A stretch of DNA of 52,705 nt from an uncultured Faecalibacterium sp. (GTDB lineage: Bacteria > Bacillota > Clostridia > Oscillospirales > Ruminococcaceae): contig CAKTFS010000014.1 of assembly GCA_934561115.1 (NCBI GenBank), positions 1 through 52,705 on the forward strand, read 5' to 3'. Positions 9,465 through 18,171 of the stretch are shown here, piece after piece. The notes below the pieces were generated by a model, which saw only the letters and a program-made list of their open reading frames with translations, was not told the DNA's origin and searched no databases. Made by a program: the position numbers and the translations under genes. Every line of letters begins with the position of its first letter. Positions within the stretch are counted from its first letter, which is position 1.

Positions 9465-9998
9465 ATGGAATCTCGCCGCAAGCGCAGCCGCAGCCAGCTG
9501 CTGAAGTGGGGCTGCTATGTGCTGGCGCTGTTTGTGTGCGCCGCTTTGCAGACCACGCCCGGGCTGTTCCGTCTGGGGGAGGCAAAGCCGCTGCTGGTGC
9601 TGCCGCTGTGTCTGGCAGTGGCGGTATTTGAAGGAGAGTTTGCCGGGGCGCTGCTGGGCACGGTGGGCGGCCTTTTGTGGGACTACGCCGCCGGGCGCAC
9701 GGTGGGTATGCTGGCGCTGGAGCTGCTGCTGCTCTGCTTTGGGGTATCGGTACTGGTGCAGCTGTATCTGCAGGTGAACCTTGGCAACTTTGCCGCCGTA
9801 AGCACCGTAACGGCACTGCTGGTGCTCTCGCTGGACTGGCTGTTTTTCTACTATATGCCGGGTTATACCGGCGCTGCGCTGCGGTACGTCACCTTTGTGC
9901 TGCCCAGTGCGGCGCTTACCATCCCGGCGGCGCTGCTGGCTTTCTGGCTGGTGCAGCGCATCCATGACGGGTTCCGGATCGACAACGGTGTGGTCTAG
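9465..9998 (+). CDS. mreD: Rod shape-determining protein MreD
   Basis: A 177-residue, strongly hydrophobic protein with about five membrane helices after a basic N terminus (MESRRKRSRSQLLKWG). The family is poorly conserved, so the call rests on size, hydrophobicity and its position between mreC and PBP2, the classical mreBCD-mrdA order. MreD helps hold MreC and PBP2 in the elongation complex. The ATG at 9465 is preceded by AAGGAGG. Confidence 0.88.
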   Translation: MESRRKRSRSQLLKWGCYVLALFVCAALQTTPGLFRLGEAKPLLVLPLCLAVAVFEGEFAGALLGTVGGLLWDYAAGRTVGMLALELLLLCFGVSVLVQLYLQVNLGNFAAVSTVTALLVLSLDWLFFYYMPGYTGAALRYVTFVLPSAALTIPAALLAFWLVQRIHDGFRIDNGVV

Positions 9999-10017
9999 CC
10001 CGCAAAAGGAGAACCAG

Positions 10018-12255
10018 ATGAACGAAAATGAACGCAAGGTCGTGGTGCGGCGGATGCTGCTGCTGATCGCAGTGGCCTGCATCATCATGGGGCTGTACAC
10101 CTTCCGGCTGATCTTTCTGCAGCTGGTCAACGGGGACAGCTTCAAGGCAAAGGCCACCAACACCACGGATTATAAGTTCACGGTCACCGCTGCGCGCGGC
10201 AATATCGTGGACAGCACCGGCAAGCGCATCGCTACCACCAGCACCGGCTATAATGTGGTGCTGAACAAGCTGCAGATGGGAGATCAGGATCTGGACACCA
10301 TGCTGCAGCAGATCGTGGAGCTTTTGCGCCAGAACGATGAAAAATGGCTGGACACCCTGCTCATCAGCGAGCCGGATGCCGCCGGCAACTATACCTTTAC
10401 AGACAGCGCCGACAGCACCAGCGACCAGAAAACGCTGGCAGATATGAAGGAGACGCTGGGTCTGCAGCAGTACGCCACCGCCAACGATGTGATGGAGATG
10501 CTGGTGGAGAAAAACCATCTGGAAAGCTTCTCCCTGCCGTGGCAGCGGGTGCTGGCGGGCATCCATTACGAGATGGACCGGCAGGCCTTTTCCAACGTGA
10601 ATAACTTCGTCATGGCGGAAAACGTCAGTCAGGTGACGGTGGCTACCATCAAGGAGCATTCCCTCACCCTGCCGGGCGTAGAGATCGTGGAGACCAGCAC
10701 CCGCAGCTACGAGCAGGGCGATATCCTCCCCGCTGTGCTGGGGCGTGTGGGCAAGATCACCGCCGAAAAGTGGAAGGTGACCGATGAAAACGGTCAGGTG
10801 ACCTATCCGCTCAAGGAAAAAGGCTATAACATGAACGATGTGATCGGCATCTCCGGTCTCGAGTCCGTGTACGAGGACGAGCTGCGCGGCAAGGACGGCG
10901 TGGAGACCATCACCCGCAATTCAGACGGCGTGATCGTGGACACCAAGATCACCACCGTGCCGGAGCCGGGGCATACCGTGCAGCTGACCATCAACAGCGA
11001 CTTTCAGCGGGCGGTGGATAAGGCGCTTGCCGATAATATCGACATGATCAACCGGGTGTACAACACCGGCGATATGAAGGCCGCCGCCGGCGCTGCGGTG
11101 GTGCTGGATGTGAAGGACGGCAGCGTGCTGGCGGCTGCGAACTACCCCAGTTTTGACCAGAACCTGTATGCCACCAACTATTCTGAGTACAGCGCCGACC
11201 CCAGCCTGCCCCTGTTCAACCGGGCATTGCAGGGCCTGTACACCCCTGGCTCCACCTTTAAGCCCGCGGTGGCGGTGGCAGCGCTGGACAGCGGCCTCAT
11301 CAACCAGTACTCCACCGTCAACTGCACCGGCGTATATACCTATTATAAGGACTACCACCCCCGCTGCACCCGCCATGGGCACAGCGGCAACATTGACGTA
11401 GTCACCGCCATCAAGTGGAGCTGCAACATCTTCTTCTACGATGTGGGCCGCCGCTTGACCAGTGACGTCTACGATGCCTACGCCTACAAGCTGGGTCTTG
11501 GCCAGCGCACCGGCGTGGAGGTGAACGAGGCCGTGGGTCGCCTGACCAAAAAGACGGATAAAAACTACACCTCCTCGCTGGATATTCAGGCCGCCATCGG
11601 GCAGGGCAACACGGTGGTAAGCCCCATCCAGCTGGCCACCTACGCTGCCACACTGGCCAACAACGGCGTGCGCTACCGCACCCACTTTGTCAAGGCCATT
11701 CTGGATACCAACACCGGCGAGGTACTCAGCGAGACCCAGCCGGAGGTGATGGATGTCATCGAGGGCAACGGCAACACCTTTGCGCTGGTGCGGCAGGGCA
11801 TGACACTGGTGCCCAGCACCATCAGCGGCAAGATCTCCAGCTACCCCATTGCCATCGCCTGTAAGACCGGTACCCCCCAGCGCAGCGAGACCTATGCCTC
11901 GGGCAAGCACTACCTGAACGCCATGATGATCGCCTACCTCCCGGCAGACGACCCGGAGATCGCCATCGGCATCACGGTGGAGTACGGCGGCTACGGTGCC
12001 CGCACCGGTGATCTGGTGGTGGATATCGCCAACGCCTACTTTGCCATGAAGGACGGTACGCTGGAGGTAGACCCCTATGTGGACCCGCGCACCGTGGTGC
12101 AGGAGGACGCCGCAGCATCGGACACCGCCACCCAGACCGCCCCGGATGCTGCGAATGATGCACAGACCGATGCCGCCGCCGCAGAGCCGCAGCAGACAAC
12201 TGCGCCTGCAGGGGCTGCAGAGGAGGAAAATAACGATGCACTGCTTGCGCAGTAA
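10018..12255 (+). CDS. mrdA: Penicillin-binding protein 2 (class B elongation transpeptidase)
   Basis: A 745-residue class B PBP that cross-links peptidoglycan during elongation. It has one membrane anchor (about residues 12-33), a dimerisation/pedestal domain starting at ARGNIVDSTGKRIA, and a transpeptidase domain with all three active-site motifs: S412-T-F-K415, S468-C-N470 and K616-T-G618. The last 60 residues are an Ala/Gln/Thr/Asp-rich tail, probably disordered and outside the cell. The start ATG at 10018 follows AAAAGGAGAACC; an upstream in-frame extension overlapping mreD is not plausible. It ends the mre operon. Confidence 0.95.
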   Translation: MNENERKVVVRRMLLLIAVACIIMGLYTFRLIFLQLVNGDSFKAKATNTTDYKFTVTAARGNIVDSTGKRIATTSTGYNVVLNKLQMGDQDLDTMLQQIVELLRQNDEKWLDTLLISEPDAAGNYTFTDSADSTSDQKTLADMKETLGLQQYATANDVMEMLVEKNHLESFSLPWQRVLAGIHYEMDRQAFSNVNNFVMAENVSQVTVATIKEHSLTLPGVEIVETSTRSYEQGDILPAVLGRVGKITAEKWKVTDENGQVTYPLKEKGYNMNDVIGISGLESVYEDELRGKDGVETITRNSDGVIVDTKITTVPEPGHTVQLTINSDFQRAVDKALADNIDMINRVYNTGDMKAAAGAAVVLDVKDGSVLAAANYPSFDQNLYATNYSEYSADPSLPLFNRALQGLYTPGSTFKPAVAVAALDSGLINQYSTVNCTGVYTYYKDYHPRCTRHGHSGNIDVVTAIKWSCNIFFYDVGRRLTSDVYDAYAYKLGLGQRTGVEVNEAVGRLTKKTDKNYTSSLDIQAAIGQGNTVVSPIQLATYAATLANNGVRYRTHFVKAILDTNTGEVLSETQPEVMDVIEGNGNTFALVRQGMTLVPSTISGKISSYPIAIACKTGTPQRSETYASGKHYLNAMMIAYLPADDPEIAIGITVEYGGYGARTGDLVVDIANAYFAMKDGTLEVDPYVDPRTVVQEDAAASDTATQTAPDAANDAQTDAAAAEPQQTTAPAGAAEEENNDALLAQ

Positions 12256-12318
12256 GGCGCAGCTGCGTGCAAAGTGCTGAATTTGAACGAAAATTTGAAT
12301 ATTGTGTCCAAAAACCTG

Positions 12319-12347
12319 TTGTAAATGAGTTGCGTTTGTGATATCAT
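12319..12347 (+). promoter_or_regulatory. Promoter of mgsA
   Basis: TTGTAA (12319-12324), 17 bp, TATCAT (12342-12347), in the AT-rich gap between the PBP2 gene and mgsA. Confidence 0.75.
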
Positions 12348-12412
12348 GTATAACAAAGGAAATTTATCAAGTGCTTTATATACAAATGTTTCAATAGAGG
12401 AGAGATCTACAG

Positions 12413-12817
12413 ATGACGATTGCCCTGATCGCGCACGACTCCAAAAAGGAGCTGATGGTTCAGTTCTGCACGGCGTACTGCCGTATTCTGAGCCAGCATA
12501 AATTGGTGGCGACCGGCACTACCGGCAAACTGATTTCCGAGGCCACCGGCCTGCAGGTACAGCGTTTTCTGGCCGGGGTGCAGGGCGGTGACCAGCAGAT
12601 CGCGTCCCGCATTGCCTGCAACGAGATCGACCTGCTGCTGTTCTTCCGCGACCCCATCAATGCAAAACCCAGCGAGCCGAATGAGATGACCCTGCTGCGC
12701 CTGTGCGATGTGCACAACATCCCCATGGCCACCAACATCGCCACCGCCGAGGTGCTGATCCACGGTTTGGAGCGCGGAGATCTGGACTGGCGCGATATCG
12801 TGCACCCGCAGAACTAA
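12413..12817 (+). CDS. mgsA: Methylglyoxal synthase
   Basis: A 134-residue methylglyoxal synthase, which converts dihydroxyacetone phosphate to methylglyoxal and phosphate, a phosphate-releasing bypass of lower glycolysis. Visible parts are [16 protein letters not shown], the phosphate-binding [23 protein letters not shown] with the catalytic Asp, and [16 protein letters not shown]. Length is near the family norm (about 150 in E. coli, shorter in Firmicutes). ATG at 12413 follows GAGGAGAG. Monocistronic, with its own promoter and a terminator at 12831-12867. Confidence 0.95.
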   Translation: MTIALIAHDSKKELMVQFCTAYCRILSQHKLVATGTTGKLISEATGLQVQRFLAGVQGGDQQIASRIACNEIDLLLFFRDPINAKPSEPNEMTLLRLCDVHNIPMATNIATAEVLIHGLERGDLDWRDIVHPQN

Positions 12818-12830
12818 AGTATGCAAAAAA

Positions 12831-12867
12831 GAAGCGCTGCATCGTACAGATGCGGCGCTTCTTTTTT
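12831..12867. terminator. Bidirectional terminator between mgsA and the MnmA-like gene
   Basis: GAAGCGC (12831-12837) pairs with GCGCTTC (12855-12861), with a second inner stem, flanked by A on the left and six T on the right. It can stop both mgsA and the convergent leftward gene. Confidence 0.85.
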
Positions 12868-12885
12868 GTGTAGAAAGCGGTTGGA

Positions 12886-13428
12886 TCAGACCGTTCCGTT
12901 CACCTTAAAATCCTGTGCCATCTCCTGCACGTCGGCGGCAGTAAACTCGCCCAAGGGCAGCAGCAGCCGGGCAAGGGTGTCTTGCGGCAGTGCCGCCAGT
13001 GCGGCGCTCTCGTCCAGTGCGGCGTCCACGGCGGGGCAGACGGCGTGCACGCCGTCGCTGCCCAGTTCCACCCGGGCGTGGTGCCCGGTGGCAATATACT
13101 GGATGCCCAGCTTGTCGGCAGCGGTCAGCAGGGCGGCAAACCGGGCGTCGTTGCCGCTGCCCAGCACCTCGGCGGGCTGGTCTGCCAGTGCTTCTGCCTT
13201 GAGCACGATGCACTCGATGCCCAGCGCCTCGGCAGCCTGCCGTGCGGCTGCAGCCCATGCGCCTTGGTCAGCGGTCAGCTGCACCACGGCCCCGGCCACG
13301 CCAAAGCCCTGCTGCTGCAAAATGCGTACCACAACGCCGCAATCCACGGAGCCGTCCATGCTGACAAGCACCTTGTCCTGTGTTTCGTAGGTGTCGAACC
13401 CGTTGCCGGGCAAAAATGCGTCGTTCAT
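12886..13428 (-). CDS. Truncated, active-site-degenerate MnmA-like (2-thiouridylase) protein
   Basis: A 180-residue protein that aligns through its length with the N-terminal ATP-pyrophosphatase domain of the tRNA 2-thiouridylase MnmA. Matching parts are [15 protein letters not shown] (MnmA PP-loop region), [14 protein letters not shown], the helix before [10 protein letters not shown] (residues 111-120), and [22 protein letters not shown]. Key residues are lost: the PP-loop SGGVDSS is DGSVDCG (residues 25-31), the CN-x-x-IKF catalytic-cysteine segment is GSGNDARF, and the C-terminal tRNA-binding domain is absent. The frame is open and the ATG overlaps the rnhA stop as ATGA, implying coupling. 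It is probably not a working thiolase; role unknown. Confidence 0.7.
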   Translation of the reverse strand: MNDAFLPGNGFDTYETQDKVLVSMDGSVDCGVVVRILQQQGFGVAGAVVQLTADQGAWAAAARQAAEALGIECIVLKAEALADQPAEVLGSGNDARFAALLTAADKLGIQYIATGHHARVELGSDGVHAVCPAVDAALDESAALAALPQDTLARLLLPLGEFTAADVQEMAQDFKVNGTV

Positions 13429-13889
13429 GTTCCTTGCCTCCCGCCATGTGCTTTGCTTTGTGCTACGGCCAGCTGGTCGCAGCGTTCGTTTTCCGGGTGG
13501 CCTGCGTGGCCCTTTACCCAGACGTAGGTGATCTTGTGCCGTGCCTCCTGCTCCAGCGCCTGCGCCCATAAGTCCGGGTTCAGGGCAGGGGAGCCGTCGG
13601 CTTTTTTCCAGCCCCGGCGCTTCCAGCCCTTGGCCCAGCCCTTTTCCAGCCCGTTGATCACATACTGGCTGTCAGAGCACAGCCGTACCTCGCAGGGCTC
13701 CTTGAGCTGGCGCAGCGCCTCGATAAAGGCCGTCAGCTCCATGCGGTTGTTGGTGGTGCTGGCGTCGCCGCCGCTCAGTTCCTTTTCGTACACCTTGCCG
13801 TCAAAGCGGTAGCGCAGCACCGCACCCCAGCCGCCCGGGCCGGGGTTGCCGCTGCAAGCGCCGTCTGTGTACACCTCTACCTGTTTCAT
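13425..13889 (-). CDS. rnhA: Ribonuclease HI
   Basis: A 154-residue RNase H type 1, the E. coli RnhA length. It cuts RNA in RNA-DNA hybrids. All four catalytic acids are visible: D9 in [17 protein letters not shown]51 in NNRMEL, D73 in CSDSQYV and D138 in ERCDQLA. The basic protrusion helix ([12 protein letters not shown]) is present. The start ATG at 13889 follows AAGGAGAACCCC. Its stop overlaps the start of the MnmA-like gene by four bases. Confidence 0.96.
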   Translation of the reverse strand: MKQVEVYTDGACSGNPGPGGWGAVLRYRFDGKVYEKELSGGDASTTNNRMELTAFIEALRQLKEPCEVRLCSDSQYVINGLEKGWAKGWKRRGWKKADGSPALNPDLWAQALEQEARHKITYVWVKGHAGHPENERCDQLAVAQSKAHGGRQGT

Positions 13890-13918
13890 GGGGTTCTCCT
13901 TATAGAATAGAATACCTT

Positions 13919-13948
13919 TATTTAGCGCTATTTTGCCCGGGATGTCAA
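13919..13948 (-). promoter_or_regulatory. Promoter of rnhA
   Basis: Minus-strand TTGACA (13948-13943), 18 bp, TAAATA (13924-13919), 30 bp before the rnhA start. Confidence 0.65.
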
Positions 13949-13990
13949 GAGCAAATGTATACGCCGGCCCAGTTTTGCCAAACCTTGGAA

Positions 13991-14019
13991 TTGACAAAAC
14001 CGGTGCGAGATACTATACT
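13991..14019 (+). promoter_or_regulatory. Promoter of the RNase J gene
   Basis: A consensus TTGACA (13991-13996), 17-bp spacer and TATACT (14014-14019). It lies 273 bp before the coding start. Confidence 0.88.
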
Positions 14020-14024
14020 TAGCG

Positions 14025-14291
14025 TAACAAAATGCGTATAGGGGTGCACCAAAGGCGTGCGCCCGGCTGTTCCGGCAGAAACGCCACAGTCGCATCGAAC
14101 AGATGGACTTACATGGCCAAAAACCTCTTGCGGAACCAACAGCGCTGCTGCGAAAAGCACGCTGAACGATAAATTCTATACGATGCATCAACCGGAAGCC
14201 GATGCAGTTTCAGGTGCTTCCCCTGTGCAAGATGCGGCTGCTCTCCCCGGCGGGGCGCGGCCTGGCTTGCAATTGAATCTGGAGGTAAAGA
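14025..14291 (+). other. Long 5' leader of the RNase J mRNA
   Basis: About 265 nt of untranslated RNA is predicted between the promoter and the ATG at 14292. It contains a possible hairpin (GGCGT near 14054 with ACGCC near 14090) and a 19-codon open frame starting at 14113 (MAKNLLRNQQ, ending at the TAA near 14172). It fits no riboswitch class that I recognise. It could carry RNase-dependent autoregulation; this is inference. Confidence 0.5.
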
Positions 14292-16121
14292 ATGGCTCAA
14301 ACAAAAGAAAATAACCCCGCACCCCGCGCAAAAGCCCCGGCAGCGCCCAAGGCAGCCGCCGCAAACGGCACTGCTCCCGCAGGGGAAAAGCGTACCCGTC
14401 CCACCACCCGCCGCCCCTACTATAACCGCCGCCCGCGCCGTGCGCAACAGCCCAAGGAGGCAGCGACCCCCATCCATATCTATCCGCTGGGCGGTCTGGG
14501 TGAAGTCGGCAAGAACATGACCGTCTACGAGTGCAACGGTGATATGATCATCGTGGACTGCGGCCTGGTGTTCCCGGACAGCGAGATGTTCGGCGTGGAC
14601 ATGGTCATCCCGGACTTCACCTTTGTGGTGCAGAACAAGGATAAGATCAAGGGCCTGCTCATCACCCACGGCCACGAGGATCACATTGGCAGCATTCCCT
14701 ATCTGCTGCAGAAGTTCAGCGTGCCGGTGTACGGCACCCGCCTGACCTGCGGCCTGATCAAAAACAAGCTGGAGGAGTTCGGCCTTGCCGGCAAGACCAA
14801 GTTTGTGGAGATCGTGCCCCGGCAGAAGCTCAAGCTGGGCTGCTTTACCGTGGAGCCTATCCATGTCAACCACTCCATCCCGGATGCCGTGGCCTTTGCC
14901 ATCGACAGCCCTGCCGGTACCATCATCCAGACCGGTGACTTCAAGATCGACTACACCCCGCTGGCCTGCGGCGTGACCGACCTGTCCACCCTGTCCGAGT
15001 ACGGGCAGCGCGGTGTGCTGGCTTTGCTGAGCGATTCCACCAACGCGGAGCGCCCGGGCTTTACCGCCACCGAGCAGAAGGTGGCCGCCGGTGTGCGCAG
15101 CCTGTTTGCCCGCGCCCGCAATAAGCGCATTATCATTGCGACCTTTGCGTCCAACATTTACCGCGTGCAGCAGATCATCGATCTGGCCGTGGAGGATGGC
15201 CGCAAGGTGGCCTTCAGCGGCCGCAGCATGGTCAACAACACCGCCATGGCGCAGGAGCTGGGCTATATGCACATCCCGGAGGGTACTCTGATCAGCGTGG
15301 ACGAGCTGAACCAGTACCCGCCGGAGCAGGTGGTGCTGGTGACCACCGGCAGTCAGGGCGAGCCCCTGAGCGCGCTGAGCCGTATGGCCTCCTGCAGCCA
15401 CCGTCAGGTGCGTGTGGGCCCCGGCGATTTCATCATCATCTCCGCCAACCCCATCCCCGGCAACGAGAAGAGCGTGACCAAGATCGTCAATGGTCTGCTG
15501 CTGCTGGGCGCAGAGGTGATCTACGAGAGCATGTATGATGTGCACGTTTCCGGCCACGCCTGTCAGGAGGAGCAGAAGCTGATGCTCACCCTGACCAAAC
15601 CCAAGTACTTCCTGCCCGTGCACGGCGAGTATAAGCAGCTGAAAAAGCACGCCCTCACCGCCGCAAGTCTGGGCATCCCCACCAGCAATATCCTCATTGC
15701 GGAAAACGGCTCCAACGTCATCCTCTCGCAGGACGAGATGAAACTGGGCGAGCCGGTGACCGCCGGTGCCGTCATGGTGGACGGCCTTGGCGTGGGCGAT
15801 GTGGGCAACGTGGTGCTGCGGGACCGCAAGCACCTCTCTGAGGACGGCCTTGTCATCATTGTGGCCACCGTGGACAGCAAGACCGGCAAGGTGCTGGCCG
15901 GGCCGGATCTGGTAAGCCGGGGCTTCGTGTATGTGCGCGAGAACGAGAGCCTGATGGACGGTGCCCAGAGCATTGTGGAAAATGCGCTGGAGCGCTGTGT
16001 GGACGAGCACGTCCGGGACTGGAACAGCGTAAAGACCCGTGTGCGTGAGGCACTGAGCAGCTATATCTACCGGCGCACCAAGCGCAGCCCGATGATCCTG
16101 CCGATCCTGATGGAGGTCTGA
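14292..16121 (+). CDS. rnj: Ribonuclease J
   Basis: A 609-residue metallo-beta-lactamase/beta-CASP RNase J, a 5'-to-3' exonuclease and endonuclease central to RNA turnover and processing in Firmicutes. Residues 1-58 are a Pro/Ala/Arg-rich disordered extension (RPTTRRPYYNRRPRRAQQ), longer than in Bacillus RNase J1 and probably RNA-binding. The catalytic fold starts at IHIYPLGGLGEVGKNM, with the zinc motif HGHEDH at 126-131 and beta-CASP motifs further on (SGHACQEEQ, PVHGEYKQL). The RBS is TCTGGAGGT. The only RNase J gene in this window; whether it is J1 or J2 type cannot be told. Confidence 0.95.
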   Translation: MAQTKENNPAPRAKAPAAPKAAAANGTAPAGEKRTRPTTRRPYYNRRPRRAQQPKEAATPIHIYPLGGLGEVGKNMTVYECNGDMIIVDCGLVFPDSEMFGVDMVIPDFTFVVQNKDKIKGLLITHGHEDHIGSIPYLLQKFSVPVYGTRLTCGLIKNKLEEFGLAGKTKFVEIVPRQKLKLGCFTVEPIHVNHSIPDAVAFAIDSPAGTIIQTGDFKIDYTPLACGVTDLSTLSEYGQRGVLALLSDSTNAERPGFTATEQKVAAGVRSLFARARNKRIIIATFASNIYRVQQIIDLAVEDGRKVAFSGRSMVNNTAMAQELGYMHIPEGTLISVDELNQYPPEQVVLVTTGSQGEPLSALSRMASCSHRQVRVGPGDFIIISANPIPGNEKSVTKIVNGLLLLGAEVIYESMYDVHVSGHACQEEQKLMLTLTKPKYFLPVHGEYKQLKKHALTAASLGIPTSNILIAENGSNVILSQDEMKLGEPVTAGAVMVDGLGVGDVGNVVLRDRKHLSEDGLVIIVATVDSKTGKVLAGPDLVSRGFVYVRENESLMDGAQSIVENALERCVDEHVRDWNSVKTRVREALSSYIYRRTKRSPMILPILMEV

Positions 16122-16128
16122 TCCGGGC

Positions 16129-16145
16129 GCACCGCAAGGCGGTGC
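16129..16145 (+). other. Intercistronic hairpin, rnj-gdpP
   Basis: GCACCGC (16129-16135) pairs with GCGGTGC (16139-16145) around a three-base loop. There is no T run, so it may stabilise mRNA ends, not terminate. Confidence 0.4.
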
Positions 16146-16170
16146 AGCGTCTGAGGAGGCAAAAAAACCA

Positions 16171-18168
16171 ATGAAACGTAAACCAAGATGGACACTGGAA
16201 ATGCTCACGGCCAGTCTGGCGGTACTGTGCGGCCTTTTGCTGCTGGTGCTGCTGGTGCAGCGCCCCACGGCATGGCCGCTGCTGGCCGTGCTGGTGGTGC
16301 TGTGGGGCATAGGGGCAACCCTGTTCCGCTGCAAGCTGCGCAGCTGGGTGGTGCGCTGGACAAGCGGCACCACGTTTGAAAAATCCAAGGTGCAGTTCAG
16401 TCTGGAGCCCCTTTCCCAGCCGGCGGCGCTGCTTTCCGGCGAGACGGTGCTGTGGTATAACAGCCAGTTCCGCACCCGCCTGCTGGGCGGGCAGGATGTG
16501 CTGGCCAGCCGGGTGCAGAAGCTGCTGCCCGGGCTGGATCTGCAGCTGTGCCGCAAGCGTGAGGGGCAGCTGCTGACCCTTGCCGACGGCTACTGGAGCG
16601 TGCACAGTTCCACCGTGCCCGGCGAAGCCGAAAGCATGACCCTGCTGGTGCTGAACGAGGAGACCGAGCTGCGCCGCATCGAGGCAGAGTACAAGGCCAG
16701 TCGTCCGGGGTATCTTGCCTTCCAGCTGGACGGCTACGACGATGTGTTCGGGGATCTGATGGACAGTGAGCGCGCCCGCCTGCTGGAGGGCGTCAACCGC
16801 ATTCTGGAGGAGATGATCGGCCGCGGCAGCGGCTTTCTGCGCCGGGTAGGCAGCGGCGGCCGCTACATCGCCGTGGTGGAAGAGCGTCAGCTGGAGCAGT
16901 TCGCCAACCGCGGCTACGACGTGCTGGATAAGATCCGTGCACTGGACCCCAGCGTGAGCCTTTCGCTGTCCATCGGCATCGGACGCGGCGCACGCACCCT
17001 GCGGGAAGCGCAGGATATGGCCGAGCACGCGCTGGATATGGCGCAGGGACGCGGCGGCGATCAGGCCGCTGAAATGACGCTGGACGGCTTTACCTTCTAC
17101 GGCGGCGTGAGCCACGGCGTGGAAAAGCGCAGCAAGGTGCGTAGCCGCCTTGTGGCCGACCAGCTGGTCAAGCTGATCAAGGAAGCCGATCATGTGGTCA
17201 TCATGGGTCACCGCATGAGCGATCTGGACGCCATCGGCGCAGCCGAAGGCGTGCTGCGCATTTGTAAGATCTGCGATGTGCCGGCGGTCATTGCCGTCCG
17301 GCGGGACGCTACACTGGCGGCCAGCCTGATCGATGCGCTGTGCAAGGCGGGGCAGAAGGATGACTTCATCGACCCCAAGGACGCCCTGCCCATCATCTCC
17401 AAGCGCACCCTGTGCATCGTGGTGGATACATATCAGGTGGGGCTTGTGGAAAGCAAGGACATTCTGGAAAAATGCGGCAAGGTGGCCGTCATCGACCACC
17501 ACCGCAAGGGCGTGGGCTACATCGAAAACCCGGCGCTGGTCTGCCACGAGCCCTATTCCTCCTCGGCCAGCGAGCTGGTCACCGAGCTTTTGCAGTATGT
17601 GGGCGAGCGGGACGACAAGCCCAACCGCGTGGAGGCCGAAGGTCTGCTTGCCGGCATCCTGCTGGATACGCAGGACTTTACCCTGCACACCGGTGTGCGC
17701 ACCTTTGAAGCCGCTGCTGCTCTGCGCCGCTACGGCGCAGAGACCGAGCGGGTGCGCCGGTTGTTCGATGTGACCATGGTGGAGTACAACGCCAAGGCCG
17801 ATCTGGTGGAAAAGGCGCAGATGTACAAAAACTGTGCCATCTCCGTTGGCGGCGAGGTGGCTCCGGAAGCCCGGGTCGCCATTGCGCAGGCCGCCAACGA
17901 CCTGCTGCGCATTCAGGGTGTGGACGCCAGCTTTGTGGCAGTGCAGGTGGGCAACGGCGTCAACGTCTCTGCCCGCAGCATGGGTGCCGTGAATGTGCAG
18001 GTGATCATGGAGTCGCTGGGCGGCGGCGGTCATCAGACCATGGCAGCAGCCCAGCTGAAGCACATCACCCCGCAGGCGGCACGCAGCCGCATTCAGGATG
18101 CCATCGACCAATATTATCTCTCCCAGAAAAAGACTACGCCGGAAGCACGACCGGCAAAAGGGGAATAA
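16171..18168 (+). CDS. gdpP: Cyclic-di-AMP phosphodiesterase GdpP
   Basis: A 665-residue GdpP family protein that hydrolyses c-di-AMP to pApA and so tunes potassium and wall homeostasis. Order of domains: two N-terminal membrane helices (about 12-30 and 36-52), a PAS-like region (about 60-160), a degenerate GGDEF domain (about 170-300), and DHH/DHHA1 domains (from 335). Active-site motifs are MGHRMSDLDAIG, VVDTYQ, D442-H-H in VIDHHRKG, and GGGGHQTMAAAQ. The gene is followed after 3 bp by glf. In most Firmicutes gdpP is followed by rplI and dnaB, which here come after glf. A c-di-AMP link to the TrkA/TrkH genes at 35.5 kb is plausible but inferred. Confidence 0.94.
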   Translation: MKRKPRWTLEMLTASLAVLCGLLLLVLLVQRPTAWPLLAVLVVLWGIGATLFRCKLRSWVVRWTSGTTFEKSKVQFSLEPLSQPAALLSGETVLWYNSQFRTRLLGGQDVLASRVQKLLPGLDLQLCRKREGQLLTLADGYWSVHSSTVPGEAESMTLLVLNEETELRRIEAEYKASRPGYLAFQLDGYDDVFGDLMDSERARLLEGVNRILEEMIGRGSGFLRRVGSGGRYIAVVEERQLEQFANRGYDVLDKIRALDPSVSLSLSIGIGRGARTLREAQDMAEHALDMAQGRGGDQAAEMTLDGFTFYGGVSHGVEKRSKVRSRLVADQLVKLIKEADHVVIMGHRMSDLDAIGAAEGVLRICKICDVPAVIAVRRDATLAASLIDALCKAGQKDDFIDPKDALPIISKRTLCIVVDTYQVGLVESKDILEKCGKVAVIDHHRKGVGYIENPALVCHEPYSSSASELVTELLQYVGERDDKPNRVEAEGLLAGILLDTQDFTLHTGVRTFEAAAALRRYGAETERVRRLFDVTMVEYNAKADLVEKAQMYKNCAISVGGEVAPEARVAIAQAANDLLRIQGVDASFVAVQVGNGVNVSARSMGAVNVQVIMESLGGGGHQTMAAAQLKHITPQAARSRIQDAIDQYYLSQKKTTPEARPAKGE

Positions 18169-18171
18169 AAC

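Noticed and set aside
13425..13997. A longer RNase HI with 36 more N-terminal residues.
   Set aside because: The extension covers the rnhA promoter; the shorter form starts at the conserved first strand with a good RBS.
14025..14291. A T-box or other known riboswitch before rnj.
   Set aside because: No T-box sequence, no terminator/antiterminator pair and no known aptamer core could be recognised.
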